Source: Acidianus brierleyi
GTDB lineage: Archaea; Thermoproteota; Thermoprotei_A; Sulfolobales; Sulfolobaceae
NCBI RefSeq assembly: GCF_003201835.2
Contig: NZ_CP029289.2
Span: 2,426,501-2,490,500 of the forward strand
Length of the DNA stretch: 64,000 nucleotides
Direction: 5' to 3'
In this document: piece after piece, positions 36,530 through 44,974 of the stretch
How the letters are laid out: each line of letters starts with the position of its first letter
How positions within the stretch are numbered: the first letter of the stretch is position 1
Notes under the pieces: generated by a model
What the model saw: only the letters and a program-made list of their open reading frames with translations
What the model was told of the DNA's origin: nothing
Databases searched by the model: none
Position numbers and translations under genes: made by a program

Positions 36530-36840
36530 AGTATTTTAATAATTGGAGAAAATACGCTTATGAGATCTGTGCTTCGCTAAAGAAGGTCTTACAAGATGTA
36601 ATGGTAGTAGTCTTCGGTAGCGTAGTTAGCGGGAATTATGTGCCTTCTTTAAGTGATATAGATATTCTAATTGTAAGTGATAAGGTTGGCGGTATTTTAT
36701 GGCAGGCTAAGATGAACCTTTACATATTATCTGAACTTAAGAGTGATATAACTCCTTTTGAATTTCATTATTCAAATTGGAAGGATTATGAGGAATTCTA
36801 TAAGGAATTTTTCAATCCTAGGGTTGAAATTAGATGCTAA
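36514..36840 (+). CDS. MNT-type minimal nucleotidyltransferase (antitoxin)
   Basis: The 108-aa protein has the signature VVFGSVVSGNYVPSLSDIDILIV (GSx10DxD-type, residues about 31-53), the metal-binding core of minimal nucleotidyltransferases. In HEPN-MNT systems this enzyme transfers AMP to the HEPN RNase and silences it. The partner gene immediately upstream is broken, so this antitoxin is probably an orphan. It ends with VEIRC, with no sign of truncation. Confidence 0.85.
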   Translation: MAERIEYFNNWRKYAYEICASLKKVLQDVMVVVFGSVVSGNYVPSLSDIDILIVSDKVGGILWQAKMNLYILSELKSDITPFEFHYSNWKDYEEFYKEFFNPRVEIRC

Positions 36841-36966
36841 TTTGTGAAATTCTTCAGTTTTTCTCAATAGAAACGTATAGCTAACTTTTAACTCAACAGA
36901 AGATTTAGAATCTATTTTACTTCTAGCTTAAGGCCTAAAAAATTCAATCAACAAGACAGATGTTAA

Positions 36967-37443
36967 TTAAAAAATTACATATGTTCTTGTTTCTTTCTCA
37001 TAGTCTATATGATCTCGTGGACCTACTCCTTCAATTCTTATATTATAGCCTCCAAATTTAGACGTTGAACGCTTTGTGTTAATCGATATCCGTGCTGCCC
37101 GTGCAAATACATATACCGAATATGTAATATAAGGATTCAAATACTCAATTGGCTCATAAGCAGAAATTATCTCCTCTTTATCGTTTTTAGCCTCTATTAC
37201 TAAAAACTGTTTACCTAATGCTTCAATAGATACTAACCTTATTATAGTGAAGACATGGTGCATGTTAGCACTCAAATCTAGAAAGTATTTATATGCTGGT
37301 ATTTCCGTAAATTCGTTATTTATGAATTTATTGCGAACTTCTACTACTTTATCCAAGAAATCATCTTTGTCTGAATTAAGAGTACTAACATATGTGCAAT
37401 TCGGTGCTAATTTTTCACATGGACACAATGCAATTATAGGCAC
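36967..37443 (-). CDS. Protein of unknown function
   Basis: The 158-aa product has an N-terminal CPCEKLAPNC cysteine cluster (residues 7-16), a central helix-rich part (VVEVRNKFINNEF) and a C-terminal beta-rich part ending RTYVIF. No motif was recognised. The reading frame is intact, with a TATA-like ATATATATT about 25 nt upstream of the ATG at 37443, favouring a short-leader transcript. The neighbours are a broken toxin pair and a broken ATPase, so it sits in decaying accessory DNA. Confidence 0.5.
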   Translation of the reverse strand: MPIIALCPCEKLAPNCTYVSTLNSDKDDFLDKVVEVRNKFINNEFTEIPAYKYFLDLSANMHHVFTIIRLVSIEALGKQFLVIEAKNDKEEIISAYEPIEYLNPYITYSVYVFARAARISINTKRSTSKFGGYNIRIEGVGPRDHIDYEKETRTYVIF

Positions 37444-37746
37444 TCTATACTATGGATAAAAACTGCATATATATTTGTTTCCTAAAAATTTATGCTTAAA
37501 ATGCTAATATTTTTATGACTATTATCCCAAATCATTTATAGAATTAATTTATATTTTTCATGACTTTAAAGAGCTAGGGAATTTCCTTCAAGAAGTCCAC
37601 TGTTAATCATCTAATAAGGTAATCCAATCTCTTTACAATCAAATTCTAAAACCTCTTAGCGTTTTTAGATCATTAAAATTAACGTAAAAATGGAGTATTA
37701 TCTAATCCGCCAACTGCTTGAGTGCTATATCATTAATATAAAAACA
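37444..37746. other. Intergenic region
   Basis: About 300 nt of AT-rich DNA between the unknown gene and the DUF4143 pseudogene. It contains the promoter-like ATATATATT of the former and nothing else recognised. Confidence 0.4.
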
Positions 37747-38968
37747 TCATTTTCTTAGCAAAAACTTCCATATTGGTTCTAGAGTAATTTCCTTTCCATT
37801 ATATTTAATTATGTCTTCTCTATCCCAAGTAATGATCTTGCATTTATAACCTAATGATGAAGAAGCTTTTACTAATCGATCTCCCTCTCTTTTATTCCGT
37901 CTCAGTCGTAAGTTACTTGAATAAGTTCTCTAGCCTTCTCATCTAAAAAATCTACTTCATAATCATTCCCTTTAACGTAATATATTCCCTTGTTTTGATT
38001 TTTTCTTAACAAATGTATTGCAACAATATTTTCCATCATTCTTCCCATGTCCTTCTTTATCTAAACCTCTTGTATAATCCCAGGATCTACTACATAAATT
38101 TTCTTATTTTCTTTAATCCTGCTAAGTTTTACAGAGTATCTTTCTGCTGGATAGATGATATAACTTAAAACAAGACCGTAAAACCACTGTTCAATCGTCT
38201 TATAATCTACATTAAGCATCTTTGATAACCTATTCAGTGAAATTTCAGAGGAGTAAAGAGAGAATATTGCAGACGAAAATCCTTAAACTTCGTTATCCTC
38301 TTAATTTTTAATCTCTGTACCACGTCCCTAAACAAGATATTATTATATATACTATCATTTGTCTACGTCTTAAGAGGAGCACTTCTGGAAATCTGTCAAA
38401 TTCCATGTATTCTCTTAAGTAATTTTTAATTTTCGGCCTTTTCTCTAGTTGTCAATACATCATTATATTCAACTTTCTTAAAACGCAAGAACTCCTTGAA
38501 TGAGAAAGGGAAAAGAACAAAGTCTACATGCCTTCCAGTTAGACTTGTTGAAAGTTCTCCCGAAAGTAACTTTGAATTGCTTCCAGTAATAATTATCCTT
38601 TTTGTATTCCTTAATCTACTAACAAAGGGCTCCCAACCTTGTATGTTCTGTAACTCATCAAAGATTAAATAAGGAACACTTCCGTAAAGTTCATAAATTG
38701 CCTGTTCAACTAAACGTAGATCTTCAACCTTTAACGTTCTTAATCTTTCGTCGTCAAAGTTTATATTATGCAAATTCCTTATCTTTTAAAAGTAGAAGAG
38801 ATAAAGTAGATTTACCGCTCCTTCTGACTCCCAATATTGCAAGTACGTTTGGTATTTTTAGAATATCTAAAAGCTCGTTCCTAGGAACATCACTACATAT
38901 AACTCTACTAAATCTTCTGACTCTTCTTTTTGTTCCTTTATGATACTCTTTATGTCTTCTACGTTCAC
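37747..38968 (-). pseudogene. DUF4143 AAA+ ATPase pseudogene 1
   Basis: The pieces follow one another in different frames: NVEDIKSIIKEQKEE from GTG 38968, then PNVLAILGVRRSGKSTLS (Walker A). A shifted INFDDERLR...YLIFDELQNIQGWE with TGSNSKLLSGE follows (the 38426-38773 frame), then DVVQRLKIKRITKFKD and YYVKGNDYEVDFLDE. At least four frameshifts or stops occur. The family comprises archaeal/bacterial ATPases of about 400 aa with a C-terminal nuclease-like domain; their role is unclear. A close relative is at 41422-43010. Two operator-like palindromes precede the start. Confidence 0.8.
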
Positions 38969-38997
38969 GGATAATAATACACTTTCTACTTTATAAG

Positions 38998-39049
38998 TTT
39001 TGGAGTATACTCCAAAATCTATTCGTAAAAATATTGGAGTATAGTCCAA
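38998..39049. promoter_or_regulatory. Pair of palindromic operator-like sites
   Basis: TTTGGAGTATACTCCAAA is perfectly palindromic (38999-39016, extending one base each side). TTGGAGTATAGTCCAA (39034-39049) repeats the same core with a mismatched centre. The centres are 34 bp apart, just over three helical turns, on one face of DNA. The sites lie 30-80 nt upstream of the DUF4143 pseudogene start and about 290 nt upstream of the MFS gene. A dimeric repressor binding site is inferred. Confidence 0.55.
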
Positions 39050-39337
39050 AGTAAGCTTTATGAGAAACTGACGCAAAGTTGTTTTCGCTGTTCTAGTTGA
39101 ATTTTGATGGACAAAATTCTGAATCTAACGTAAGATTAAAAGTAAGTTATACGTTGTTAAAATTTTTAGGGATTCATAAGTTAACGTTGTTTATAAGGAT
39201 TTACAACTTTTTATTATCATATTTCTCCAGTTTAAATCAATTATGCTATTTTCATAGTTTCATTCTATTATTTAGTTTCAGGAGAAAATCTTTTTAAAAA
39301 TGGCTTTTATCTCACTTTATCAGAATTCATTTTCGCA
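39050..39337. other. Intergenic region upstream of MFS gene
   Basis: AT-rich DNA without a convincing gene; a 66-codon frame at 39097 has no protein-like features. The T-rich tract near 39285-39300 probably contributes to the MFS promoter. Confidence 0.4.
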
Positions 39338-40690
39338 ATGTCAAACGAGAAAGTAAAGGGAAACGTAATAGGTAGAATGGAAAGATTACCTATAAGCAGG
39401 GTTCATTATAAATTTCTTCTTTTAGTTATGGGAGGAGAATGGGTAGAAACTCTAATGCTTTTAGGAAACGGAGTAATAGCTGCAGTTCTTTCCTCAGTTT
39501 TATTTTCTAGTATAACTGTTGCTGTTACCGCTATAACTACTGCTTTCTTTTTGGGTGAGACTGTAGGTAGTGTGTTTTTCGGTAGACTAGCAGATTTAAA
39601 GGGTAGAAGGACAGTTTTTCTAATTAATTTATTGTTATTTGGGTTTGGTTCGATAATAGCAGGATTTATGAGTAATTTTTACGTAATCTCTGTTTTAATG
39701 TTTATTGCAGGCATAGGTGTTGGTGGAGAATTTCCTTTAGTAGATACCTACACTTCCGAAATGATGCCAGGGAAGTTGAGAGGTAGTGGAGTTGCTTTAG
39801 TTTATACTCTGGCAGTTACTTCTGCACCGGTAATAGCTTTGGTCACTTACTTCTCTTCTCATCCTCTTAATTATTATTCATGGAGAATCCCATTGTGGTT
39901 CATGGGAGGTGCAGCTTTAATAGTTTGGGCTTTAAGAACCAGGTTAGACGAATCTCCACGTTGGTTAGAGAGTAAAGGAAGAAGGAGTGAGGCTGACGCA
40001 ATTGTTGAAAAATGGGAAAATGAGGTCTTAAGAGAAGGTAAAACTTTACCTGAGCCCGAGAAGACTGAAGTTGTAGAGGAGCATTCCAAGATTTCTGAAT
40101 TATTTTCTCACAGTTTAAGGAAAAGAACAATAATGATGATCATATTTCAATTCTTCCAGTCTGGAATATTCTATGGTTTTGTGGTATTGGCTCCGGAATT
40201 TCTTTTGGATAAGGGAATAAGTCTCGTTAATACTCTACTATTCTCCATCCTGATAGATACTGGTTTCATTGTTGGAAGTATCTTTAATTACTTCATTATA
40301 GACAAGGTAGATAGGAAATATGGCATAATAGGATCAGCGGTTTCTGCAGGAATATTGGGAACTGCCTTTGCACTTACTTCTAGCACAGCATTGACGGTTT
40401 TGTTAGGGTTTTTAGTTGCTTTTAGTTTATGGAATTTCTCTAATTTCTTTCATACATATCAAGCTGAAATATTCCCTACTAGAGTAAGGTCTACTGGTGC
40501 AGGATTGGTCTATAGCATTAGTAGATTTTCTACATCAATTTTAGTATTAATGATAACGGCCTTTTTCTTGCCTCTTGGGTTAGTTGCTACTTTCGGTATA
40601 ATATGGGTATTTATAGCGATAGTTTCTTTAGATATAGGGATATTCGGGCCTAAAACTACTGGAAGGAAATTGGAGGACATTTCGAAATAA
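39338..40690 (+). CDS. MFS transporter, sugar/metabolite porter type
   Basis: The 450-aa protein has about 12 transmembrane helices. Loop 2-3 carries GRLADLKGRRTVFLIN, the GxLaDrxGRR signature of the major facilitator superfamily, and the repeat in the second half is DKVDRKYGIIG. GVGGEFPLVDTYTSEMMPGKLRG after helix 4 is the sugar-porter/metabolite:H+ symporter motif. The substrate cannot be told from sequence; organic acids, aromatic acids or phosphate are typical for this branch. The start at ATG 39338 gives a normal cytosolic N-terminus. Confidence 0.88.
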   Translation: MSNEKVKGNVIGRMERLPISRVHYKFLLLVMGGEWVETLMLLGNGVIAAVLSSVLFSSITVAVTAITTAFFLGETVGSVFFGRLADLKGRRTVFLINLLLFGFGSIIAGFMSNFYVISVLMFIAGIGVGGEFPLVDTYTSEMMPGKLRGSGVALVYTLAVTSAPVIALVTYFSSHPLNYYSWRIPLWFMGGAALIVWALRTRLDESPRWLESKGRRSEADAIVEKWENEVLREGKTLPEPEKTEVVEEHSKISELFSHSLRKRTIMMIIFQFFQSGIFYGFVVLAPEFLLDKGISLVNTLLFSILIDTGFIVGSIFNYFIIDKVDRKYGIIGSAVSAGILGTAFALTSSTALTVLLGFLVAFSLWNFSNFFHTYQAEIFPTRVRSTGAGLVYSISRFSTSILVLMITAFFLPLGLVATFGIIWVFIAIVSLDIGIFGPKTTGRKLEDISK

Positions 40691-40900
40691 TTTTTATTTT
40701 CTTAATTTTTAGTCATGATTATATAATTTATTAGATTTGTAATTGATTGAATTCAGCATAACTAATATATTGATGCATTTTCTTCCCCAAGCTTAAATAA
40801 GGTCGTACCTAATTAGACAACAATATCAAGGTCATTAGAAGGGTTTTTTATTTTATTTTTCTTAATATTATTTTAAAATCATACAACGATAATTTAAATT

Positions 40901-41422
40901 ATGATAACGACGTATTTGATGAAGGGAAATGTAATAAGTTTGATTGCCTCAGTTATAATTTTGATTGGTTTAATCTTATTAGATTTAAGAGGATTAACAT
41001 ACGCATTATCTTTACCTTTCATATTAATTATGTGGATTGTGTGGATTCTTGCATTGCCATCATTATATTCTTATCATGAATCAAAACTAGATAAACCTAA
41101 AATAATGGACTATTTCGCGCTTTTCGCAATTATAATCACTTTCTTTGGTCTTATCTTAGCTTCCTTAGGCAACTTCACGGGTATTGAGATAATTCTTATA
41201 GGATACACACTTGAGCCAGTAGCCGGAATTTCAATTTATCTTACAACTAAAAAGATTAACTTAACATATTCTTCACTTTTCTTCTGGGGAGCTGTAGTGT
41301 TCACTGCGGGTCTACCACTATATTTAGTTAATCTAGGAATTATATCGATTATAGGAGATATAATAAAAATGATTGGGATAGTGGGACTATTAACTACAAA
41401 TTTTTTAAAAGATAAACATTAA
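40901..41422 (+). CDS. Multi-pass membrane protein of unknown function
   Basis: The 173-aa protein has about six predicted membrane helices (VISLIASVIILIGLILLDL, FILIMWIVWILALPSLY, FALFAIIITFFGLILASLG and others) separated by short loops, and no charged catalytic motifs. It is reminiscent of small Sulfolobales DUF973-like membrane proteins, but I cannot assign it. Its stop overlaps the ATG of the DUF4143 pseudogene by one base, so the two were once translationally coupled. Confidence 0.65.
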   Translation: MITTYLMKGNVISLIASVIILIGLILLDLRGLTYALSLPFILIMWIVWILALPSLYSYHESKLDKPKIMDYFALFAIIITFFGLILASLGNFTGIEIILIGYTLEPVAGISIYLTTKKINLTYSSLFFWGAVVFTAGLPLYLVNLGIISIIGDIIKMIGIVGLLTTNFLKDKH

Positions 41423-42122
41423 TGAGTGATGTTTCGCAAGATTGGCGGAATATACTCCACAAAATGAACACAGAAGAAGCTAAGAGATTGGTAGCCGATC
41501 AAAAAGACCTAATAGAGGAAAAGCTTTCACAAAATTACGTAAAAAGAGACGTGAAAGATATTGATAGATTTCTAAGGATACCGAACGTATTAGCAATATT
41601 GGGAGTCAGAAGGTCCGGAAAATCTACCTTATCCTTAATATTAATGAAGGAATTGAAAGTCTGACCCCTACCTTAACTTTGATGATGAAAGCCTTTTTGG
41701 AATCAGTAGTAACGATTTAAGGAACATTGAACAAGCTATCTACGAAGTTTACGGTAATGACGTAAATTATTTAGTTTTTGACGAAATACATAACGTAAAA
41801 GGCTGGGAGTTATTTGTCTCGAGACTTAGGGAAACTAAAAGAATAATAACTGGTAGTAACTCCAAAATGCTCTCCGTAGAATTGGCTACAGTATTAACTG
41901 GAAGACATTCAGATTTAATTCTTTTTCCTTCTCCTCTAAGGAATACTTAAGGTTTAAAGGAGTTAAAGACGAAATACCCTTATCTACTAGACAGCAGAGG
42001 TCAGACCGGCCCTTGAAAAATATCTGGATGAGAGAGGCTTTCCTGAAGCTTTAATTATTTGGAAAAGATCAAAGTTGACGTAATATATAACGATATACTT
42101 TTCAAAGACGTAGTTTTTAGGT

Positions 42123-42781
42123 GTGAACTACTACGCCCTAACGGGCGTGGCTTCCTGCTTCAAAGCCGAGGCTTGCCAAAGGTAGAGGTCTCAGCTCCAC
42201 AGGCACTAAGGGTCGTTCCGACCCCGAGCACTAATGTGAACCCACAGTATCCCAATATGGGACTGTTGAATGGAGCAGAGGCGTACCACATGGACCCTCG
42301 CTTTAACTAAGGCGTCTCAGTGACGCTTACTCCGTCAGTGACTGCCATTAATAGAATATTTGAAAAATACGTATTTAAATGTAACCACAAAGGAGGCTAT
42401 CCATCTCCACCCTTACCGGTAGACCCAAAATCATATTACAAATATAAATTCAACATTAAACCTCATATTTTTTCTTAATAAATAAAAGAATATATTTTAT
42501 TATACTCATAATCAAGAGCATTAAGAATAATGTATTAAATAATCAATGTAAATAAAACAGATTCTATCATATACATCCCATCATTTTCTAATATTATAAT
42601 AATATTCCTCAGTTAATTGTGTGGAAATATAAAAAATCTAATATGGTACTTGAAAATTTATAAAAATTATCATATAATTATCTAACTAATTACATTAAAT
42701 CTTTACGAACTACTAATAATGAATAAAAATTATTTTTACTAATTAGATTTTGGGTCTACCGGTTAGGGCGGAGTAGTTCAC
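42123..42781 (-). mobile_element. IS200/IS605-derived element, copy 2, interrupted by a MITE
   Basis: Read on the minus strand, the left-end hairpin CTCCGCCC-TAA-GGGTGGAG is split by the MITE exactly in its TAA loop. Then comes GATGGATAG joined directly to the conserved 280-nt right-end block seen in copy 1, ending in the CACGCCC/GGGCGTG stem and GTAGTTCAC at 42123. The interior of copy 1 (about 390 nt) is absent, so this is an internally deleted derivative of about 310 nt without the MITE. It has no transposase. Confidence 0.7.
42416..42762. mobile_element. 347-bp MITE, copy B
   Basis: The perfect terminal inverted repeats CCGGTAGACCCAAAATC lie at 42416-42432 and inverted at 42746-42762. 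They are flanked by a 3-bp TTA duplication (42413-42415, 42763-42765). The interior is the reverse complement of copy A at 29746-30092 with only a few differences. It is non-coding and presumably mobilised by a transposase elsewhere. Confidence 0.85.
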
Positions 42782-43160
42782 TACGTGAAAGGAAGAGACT
42801 TTGAAGCCGATTTTTACGATGAGTTTAACTCTAGGTTAATTCAAGTTACATACGCTATAGATAAGGTGGAGGAAAGAGAAATAAAAGGGATTATGAAAGC
42901 TAACGAACTTATCAAGGCTAAGGAATTGATAATAGTAACTTATGATATTGAAGGAAAGAGAAGGTAAAGAAATAAAAATTATTCCTTTATATAAATTCTT
43001 GCTAAAATAGTAGTCATAAATCTCATATATTAAAATATTTTCGTCTTTTTAGATAATAAAATAAATTTTGCTAAACCTACGCCAATAGTCTTTTGAGTTA
43101 ACGTTGAGCTTTTTAGATTGACGATGGATAAAACTTATCGAAAGTACTAACGTTAAATGT

Positions 43161-43181
43161 TAATAAAGATAAACTTTATTA
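43161..43181. promoter_or_regulatory. Inverted repeat in RHH gene promoter
   Basis: TAATAAAG-ATAAA-CTTTATTA has perfect 8-bp arms and ends 23 nt before the ATG of the ribbon-helix-helix gene at 43205. The position overlaps the expected TATA region, which suggests an autoregulatory operator (inference). Confidence 0.45.
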
Positions 43182-43204
43182 TATTGATAATCAAAATTTA
43201 ACTT

Positions 43205-43570
43205 ATGACGACAAAGGTTCTTATAAAAAATATGGATGAAAGCATTTACAGAATGCTAAAGGCTAAGGCAGCAATGTTAGGAATAAGCGTTTCTGATGCA
43301 ATACAACAAGCTATTTCATTATGGCTTAATGTAACAGATAGTATCTCTGATCAGAATTATGCTATTCTTAAGACTAATCAAGAAGCAGTAAAGGCTTTCA
43401 ATGAAGGAAATTATGTTTTAGTATGCGATGGTAGATATGTAGGTTCTTTTGATGATGAGAAAAAGGCATTAGAGAAGGCTAAGGAGTATGAGAAATGTAT
43501 GATAAGTAATAAGAATTATCCAAGACAGGATATAGGAGAGTGGGGATGGTCATCGATTGCTTTAGAATAA
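43205..43570 (+). CDS. RHH-domain protein with DUF5678-like C-terminus
   Basis: In the 121-aa protein, residues 1-50 (TTKVLIKNMDESIYRMLKAKAAMLGISVSDAIQQAI) form a ribbon-helix-helix DNA-binding domain as in VapB/CopG antitoxins. Residues 58-98 (NYAILKTNQEAVKAFNEGNYVLVCDGRYVG) resemble the small DUF5678 module. Its 3' end overlaps the start of a retropepsin-like protease gene by 25 nt, so the two form a coupled pair. A regulator-protease module, or a toxin-antitoxin-like module with a protease partner, is inferred. Confidence 0.7.
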   Translation: MTTKVLIKNMDESIYRMLKAKAAMLGISVSDAIQQAISLWLNVTDSISDQNYAILKTNQEAVKAFNEGNYVLVCDGRYVGSFDDEKKALEKAKEYEKCMISNKNYPRQDIGEWGWSSIALE

Positions 43571-43926
43571 ATGAGAGACCAGAAATTCCGATAACTGTTG
43601 TTGATATAGTTAAGGAAAAATCTATTGAAGTTAATGCTTTAATAGACACAGGATTTTCTGGTTTTCTACTTTTGCCAAACTCCTTGTATTCAAAAGTTAA
43701 CACCGTAGAATTGGACGAAAGTTTTTGGAGAACATATGCTACTCTTAATGGTATAGTGAAAACTAAAGTAGCTAAAGCTAAGATTAAAATAGGAAAAATT
43801 GAATTGGAAAGTTTTATAGAAAGTCCAGTCTTAGGTAGAGATTTAACGTTAATAGGTAGAGAACTGTTAAAGAAAATTAGTGTAGAAATTAAGAAAGGGA
43901 AAGAAATATGTGTAGATGATCCTTAG
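43546..43926 (+). CDS. Retropepsin-like clan AA aspartic protease
   Basis: The 126-aa protein has the catalytic motif NALIDTGFSGFLLLP (Asp near residue 36), the DTG of single-domain aspartyl proteases that act as homodimers (COG5550-like). VLGRDLTLIGRELLKKI near the C-terminus is the typical flap/G-R-x-LL segment (GRxLL). ATG 43546 is preferred over GTG 43540. It is coupled to the upstream RHH gene. A natural substrate is unknown; cleavage of the RHH partner is possible. Confidence 0.75.
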   Translation: MVIDCFRINERPEIPITVVDIVKEKSIEVNALIDTGFSGFLLLPNSLYSKVNTVELDESFWRTYATLNGIVKTKVAKAKIKIGKIELESFIESPVLGRDLTLIGRELLKKISVEIKKGKEICVDDP

Positions 43927-44056
43927 GCTTTAAATTGACTTATCTTAAAGGTTAAATTTGTATATATTATGAATAATTCTTTCTAAATTGAGGAAAATTA
44001 TGTAGAATTTGTATCTAAAAATTATTTCAAGTTTAAGAAAAAAGATAGAATAGGAA

Positions 44057-44275
44057 CTAATCTGGTTGCTGATTCTCTATAGACAGCCTATTTACGAAGG
44101 CTTTATTTCCTATTTTTTCTATAGCACCCATTTTCTCTAAGGAGTTTAACGTGGATATTACGTCGTCTTTTCTGAAAGTTATCCCTTTTTCTAACAATTT
44201 CTTCTCTAAAGAATAAACACTAACTATTCTTTCAGATTTATATAGCAAACCTACAAATTTTTCATCCATTTCCAT
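44057..44275 (-). CDS. Small winged-helix protein in the cas6 operon
   Basis: The 72-aa protein has a winged helix-turn-helix pattern: VYSLEKKLLEKGITFRKDDVISTLNSLEKMGAIEKIGNKAFVN gives helix-helix-helix followed by a short beta wing. ATG 44275 lies 3 nt after the Cas6 stop; ATG 44269 is an alternative. It could regulate the divergent type III-D promoter or the array leader (inference). It is not recognisable as Csa3, which is larger and has a CARF domain. Confidence 0.6.
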   Translation of the reverse strand: MEMDEKFVGLLYKSERIVSVYSLEKKLLEKGITFRKDDVISTLNSLEKMGAIEKIGNKAFVNRLSIENQQPD

Positions 44276-44278
44276 GGA

Positions 44279-44974
44279 TTAACACCTTATGTTTACTACT
44301 CCGAAACCGTTATGTCTTGAACTTCCTATTCCTTTAGCTTGAGCGTTTTCCAGGATTGATCTCAGCTCTGGAAAGTAACCTCTTATCCTGAAATTCATTC
44401 TCCCAACTATCCCCTTTACCTTTTTATTAGAATAGACAACGTTTATTGAATGATAATCTGAGGGTTCCTCACTAACATTTTTCTCAATATCATAAAGTAT
44501 CTTATCTAGTTCTGGGCCTCGCCTAAGCTTCATCTCATCCATAGCATTTACTGCAAAAACTATGAATGATGCATTAGTGAACCTCTTTTTCTCGTCCTTA
44601 ACAAAAGGATCTGGAAATATTGCAGGAGTAAGTATGTCCACTTTGACGTATTCTTTGCATTCCAACGATACAGAAGATACTTTAACGTCTTTAATTTTCC
44701 ATAATGTATTAAAGACGTTAACGTCATTAATTTGTGACAGTGCCTTTATCATTTCCTCTTCTTCGCCTCCAACTCTGAAAGTGTAAGTTTTTCCTCCCTC
44801 TACTTCTATATACGTTGGAACATCACTCTCTTTGAATATGAATTTCTCACCGTCGTACAGCGGGGATATTGAAAGTTTATAATTCTTGAGTATGGTTTTT
44901 CCTACTTTGCTAGTGAATGGCGGTATTATTGCATTATTTTCGGGTCTGACTTCTATTTCAGCTAAAAGTTTCAC
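44279..44974 (-). CDS. cas6: Cas6 CRISPR RNA endoribonuclease
   Basis: The 231-aa product ends with the glycine-rich loop KGIGSSRHNGFGVVNIRC, the C-terminal Cas6 signature, and has a RAMP-like beta-strand start (KLLAEIEVRPENN). It would cut the repeat transcript 8 nt from the repeat's 3' end to leave the ATTGAAAG handle. GTG 44974 is chosen because it begins the first RAMP strand; the longer frame to 45013 lies within the upstream gene. It overlaps that gene by 17 nt and is divergent from the type III-D operon. Confidence 0.8.
   Translation of the reverse strand: MKLLAEIEVRPENNAIIPPFTSKVGKTILKNYKLSISPLYDGEKFIFKESDVPTYIEVEGGKTYTFRVGGEEEEMIKALSQINDVNVFNTLWKIKDVKVSSVSLECKEYVKVDILTPAIFPDPFVKDEKKRFTNASFIVFAVNAMDEMKLRRGPELDKILYDIEKNVSEEPSDYHSINVVYSNKKVKGIVGRMNFRIRGYFPELRSILENAQAKGIGSSRHNGFGVVNIRC

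Larger units (their letters stand above)
41422..43010 (+). pseudogene. DUF4143 AAA+ ATPase pseudogene 2, carrying nested insertions
   Basis: The 5' part from ATG 41422 has PNVLAILGVRRSGKSTLS and then a stop. Successive shifted frames give YLNFDDESLFGISS, YLVFDEIHNVKGWE, TGSNSKMLS, YLDERGFPEAL and YNDILFKDVV up to 42122. Sequence resumes at 42782 with YVKGRDFEADFYDE and ends KIIPLYKFLLK at 43010 after one more frameshift. Compared with the relative at 37747-38968, about 100 codons are missing at the insertion point. An IS605-derived element (42123-42781) with a MITE inside it occupies the gap. Confidence 0.82.

Noticed and set aside
39097..39297. 66-codon frame before the MFS gene
   Set aside because: Phe/Leu/Ser-rich low-complexity translation of AT-rich promoter DNA with no coding signature.
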